From contig CAMDGP010000103.1 of assembly GCA_945897765.1 (NCBI GenBank), positions 1 through 7,442 on the forward strand: 7,442 nt of DNA, read 5' to 3'. Every line of letters starts with the position of its first letter. The first letter of the stretch is position 1. The stretch comes from Chitinophaga pinensis (GTDB taxonomy: Bacteria > Bacteroidota > Bacteroidia > Flavobacteriales_D > Crocinitomicaceae). Below the pieces are notes generated by a model. That model had not been told where the DNA came from. It saw only the letters and a program-made list of their open reading frames with translations, and searched no databases. This document shows positions 5,929 to 7,442 of the stretch, piece by piece. The translations under genes were made by a program, and so were the position numbers.

Positions 5929-6702
5929 TTATATTGTCTGCATTTTCTGCACCATTCCAGGAATAATCACTTTTGGTATGAAAGGCATAATGTATTGAAT
6001 CAGAATGTTTAAAACAGGGTCTGAAATACAAATAACTTTTCCCTTTTCCATCGCTCGATAACCTTTTTCAGCAGTTGATTTCGCACTTGCAGCTTTTTCA
6101 AATAAATTTCCACCTGTCATTCCAGCAGTTTTTTCAAATTCAGTTTTAACGGGACCAGGACAAAGTGCGGTTACACTAATATTATGAGGTTTTAACTCGT
6201 GTGCAAGTGCTTCGCTAAATGAGACTACAAAAGCCTTTGTGGCAAAATAGGTAGCTTGCAAAGGACCAGGTAAGAATCCTGCAGTACTTGCTGTATTTAA
6301 TATTTTACCAGCTTTTCTTATTTTCATATTCTGAAGAAACAAATGACTCAATTCGACGAGCGCGCTTACATTTAAATCAATCATTTCTAAATCTTTAGTA
6401 ATTGGTCGATCCACGAAAAAACCATGACCACCAAAACCTGCGTTATTAAACAAATAGTCAATTTCTAAGTTATTTTTTTTCGTGAAATTATAAACGTTTG
6501 CCGCAGCATTTTTCACAGTTAAATCTTGCTCAATAACCCAAACTTTAACTTTGAATTGCGATTCCAATTCTAATTTTAATTTTTCAAGCTCTTCAATTCG
6601 TCTTGCTACCAAAATCAATTCACCATTTTTACTTGCGTGAATTCGAGCCAATTCTTTACCAATTCCGCTTGATGCTCCTGTTATTAAGGCTAATTTTTTC
6701 AT
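5929..6702 (-). CDS. Short-chain dehydrogenase/reductase (classical SDR)
   Basis: This is a cytosolic NAD(P)-dependent oxidoreductase of 257 residues with a Rossmann fold. The cofactor motif TGASSGIG is at 8-15, and the acidic residue of the adenine pocket is D60 (EQDLT). NNAG is at 86-89 and the structural N111 is in NVSA. The catalytic tetrad is completed by S139 (in NTASTAGF), Y152 and K156 (YFATK). PGPVKTEF (182-189) closes the active site. Arginines at 34-35 (VARRIEEL), after the second strand, favour NADPH. The overall sequence resembles the COG0300 (DltE/YqjQ-like) group, whose substrates are mostly unknown, so no specific reaction can be assigned. It is a single gene, convergent with the membrane protein gene on its left and divergent from porQ on its right, so it is probably expressed from its own promoter in 6703-6822. 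Confidence 0.93.
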   Translation of the reverse strand: MKKLALITGASSGIGKELARIHASKNGELILVARRIEELEKLKLELESQFKVKVWVIEQDLTVKNAAANVYNFTKKNNLEIDYLFNNAGFGGHGFFVDRPITKDLEMIDLNVSALVELSHLFLQNMKIRKAGKILNTASTAGFLPGPLQATYFATKAFVVSFSEALAHELKPHNISVTALCPGPVKTEFEKTAGMTGGNLFEKAASAKSTAEKGYRAMEKGKVICISDPVLNILIQYIMPFIPKVIIPGMVQKMQTI

Positions 6703-6822
6703 TTAAGTCTGTTTAATGCTATAAAAATAAGCAAGATTTAAGGGAAAGAGAGGATTTATTTATCTAAAATCAAAAAGATGAAATCGAATACAATTATTAT
6801 AAATTACTGACGTTATTGTGCC

Positions 6823-7442
6823 ATGCGTTTTCTATTTTTTTCATTATTAATTCTTCCCATTTATATAAATGCCCAATCTTCCATTGGTTCGAATGGATTT
6901 GCATTTATGAATAGTAATTATTCAGCGAGAAGTGCAGCAATGGGAGGGAAGACGATAAGCATTTACGACAACGACTTGAGTTTAGCGAATGATAATCCTG
7001 CTGTTTTGAATGAAAAAATGAACGGAATGGTTCAAGTGAACCAAGGCTTGTTACCCGCAGGAATTAATTTTGGCGCTGTTAATTATGCTGTAAAAACAAA
7101 AATTGGTGTTTTTGCGCCCTCAATCAAATATGTCAACTATGGGAAATTTACAGAAACAGACGAAACTGGTCGCGTTCTTGGTGATTTTTCAGCAACGGAT
7201 TTTAGTATTGGAACAAATTTCGGAAGGAGTTTGAATAAAATCATTCATCTTGGTGCGAATTTTCAATTTTTGGGTTCTAATTTGGATACCTATAGCGCTT
7301 ATGGTTTGAGTTTAGGTTTTGGTGTTTTAATGACTCATCCCAATGAATTGATTTCTGGAGGTTTAGCAGTTAGAAATGTTGGTTTTGTTTTCAAAGAATA
7401 CACAAGCAACACGAAAACTTCATTACCAATTGATGTACAAGC
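6823..7442 (+). CDS. porQ: Type IX secretion system protein PorQ (3' end cut off by window)
   Basis: The frame is open from ATG 6823 to the right edge (206 complete codons plus two bases), so the C-terminus is missing. A signal peptide is clear: MRFLFFSLLILPIYINA with probable cleavage before Q18. The mature part matches PorQ by SARSAAMGGKTISIYDND (34-51), a conserved NPA (58-60), and YVNYGKFTETDETG (103-116) in a series of beta-strand-like stretches. RNVGFVFKEY comes near the visible end. PorQ is an outer-membrane beta-barrel component of the Bacteroidota type IX secretion system, needed for export and surface attachment of cargo with C-terminal sorting domains. It diverges from the dehydrogenase gene across a 120-base gap and is the start of whatever unit continues to the right. 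The identification rests on remembered family features. Confidence 0.85.
   Translation, partial: MRFLFFSLLILPIYINAQSSIGSNGFAFMNSNYSARSAAMGGKTISIYDNDLSLANDNPAVLNEKMNGMVQVNQGLLPAGINFGAVNYAVKTKIGVFAPSIKYVNYGKFTETDETGRVLGDFSATDFSIGTNFGRSLNKIIHLGANFQFLGSNLDTYSAYGLSLGFGVLMTHPNELISGGLAVRNVGFVFKEYTSNTKTSLPIDVQ

Noticed and set aside
5848..6012. Small open frame of about 54 codons in the gap after the membrane protein gene
   Set aside because: Half of it is antisense to the end of the dehydrogenase gene, and it has no recognisable features or start signal.
6703..6822. Promoter pair between the dehydrogenase gene and porQ
   Set aside because: Promoters must exist here for the divergent genes, but I could not find a convincing TTTG/TAnnTTTG pair at proper spacing in either direction.

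Overview
The window looks like chromosomal DNA from a member of the Bacteroidota, most likely Flavobacteriia or a relative such as the Crocinitomicaceae. Four things suggest this. The DNA is strongly AT-rich, no clear Shine-Dalgarno sequences precede the starts, there is a type IX secretion gene (porQ) found only in this phylum, and there are menaquinone genes of the kind found in this group. The placement below phylum level is inference.

Left half (1-3798, minus strand): a tight operon transcribed right to left, menI - menF - menD - terC. MenF turns chorismate into isochorismate, MenD joins it to a 2-oxoglutarate-derived succinyl unit to give SEPHCHC, and MenI releases 1,4-dihydroxy-2-naphthoate from its CoA ester later in the same pathway. 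The gaps between genes are 4, 9 and 2 bases, so translational coupling is likely. The last gene encodes a TerC-family membrane protein and runs off the left edge. The intermediate genes (menB, menC, menE, menA) are not in the window.

Middle (3799-4214): a 416-base divergent intergenic region. It holds a roughly 188-bp element with inverted ends and two perfect palindromes, probably a REP- or MITE-like repeat. To its right is a separate near-perfect 16-bp palindrome just upstream of the next operon.

Right half, plus strand: a two-gene overlapping cassette (4215-5062) encodes a DUF4160 protein and a DUF2442-like protein fused to an XRE-type helix-turn-helix. This resembles a toxin-antitoxin-like or autoregulated module, and the 16-bp palindrome is a plausible operator for it. 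It is followed by a secreted or membrane protein of unknown function (5195-5812). A classical short-chain dehydrogenase (5929-6702) lies on the minus strand, converging on that gene and diverging from porQ. The porQ gene (6823 to the right edge) is cut off by the window.

Most of the window is ordinary housekeeping sequence. The parts that deserve a second look are the DUF4160/DUF2442-HTH cassette with its candidate operator, the repeat element beside it, and the coupling of terC to the menaquinone genes. I found no tRNA, rRNA, CRISPR array or transposase gene.
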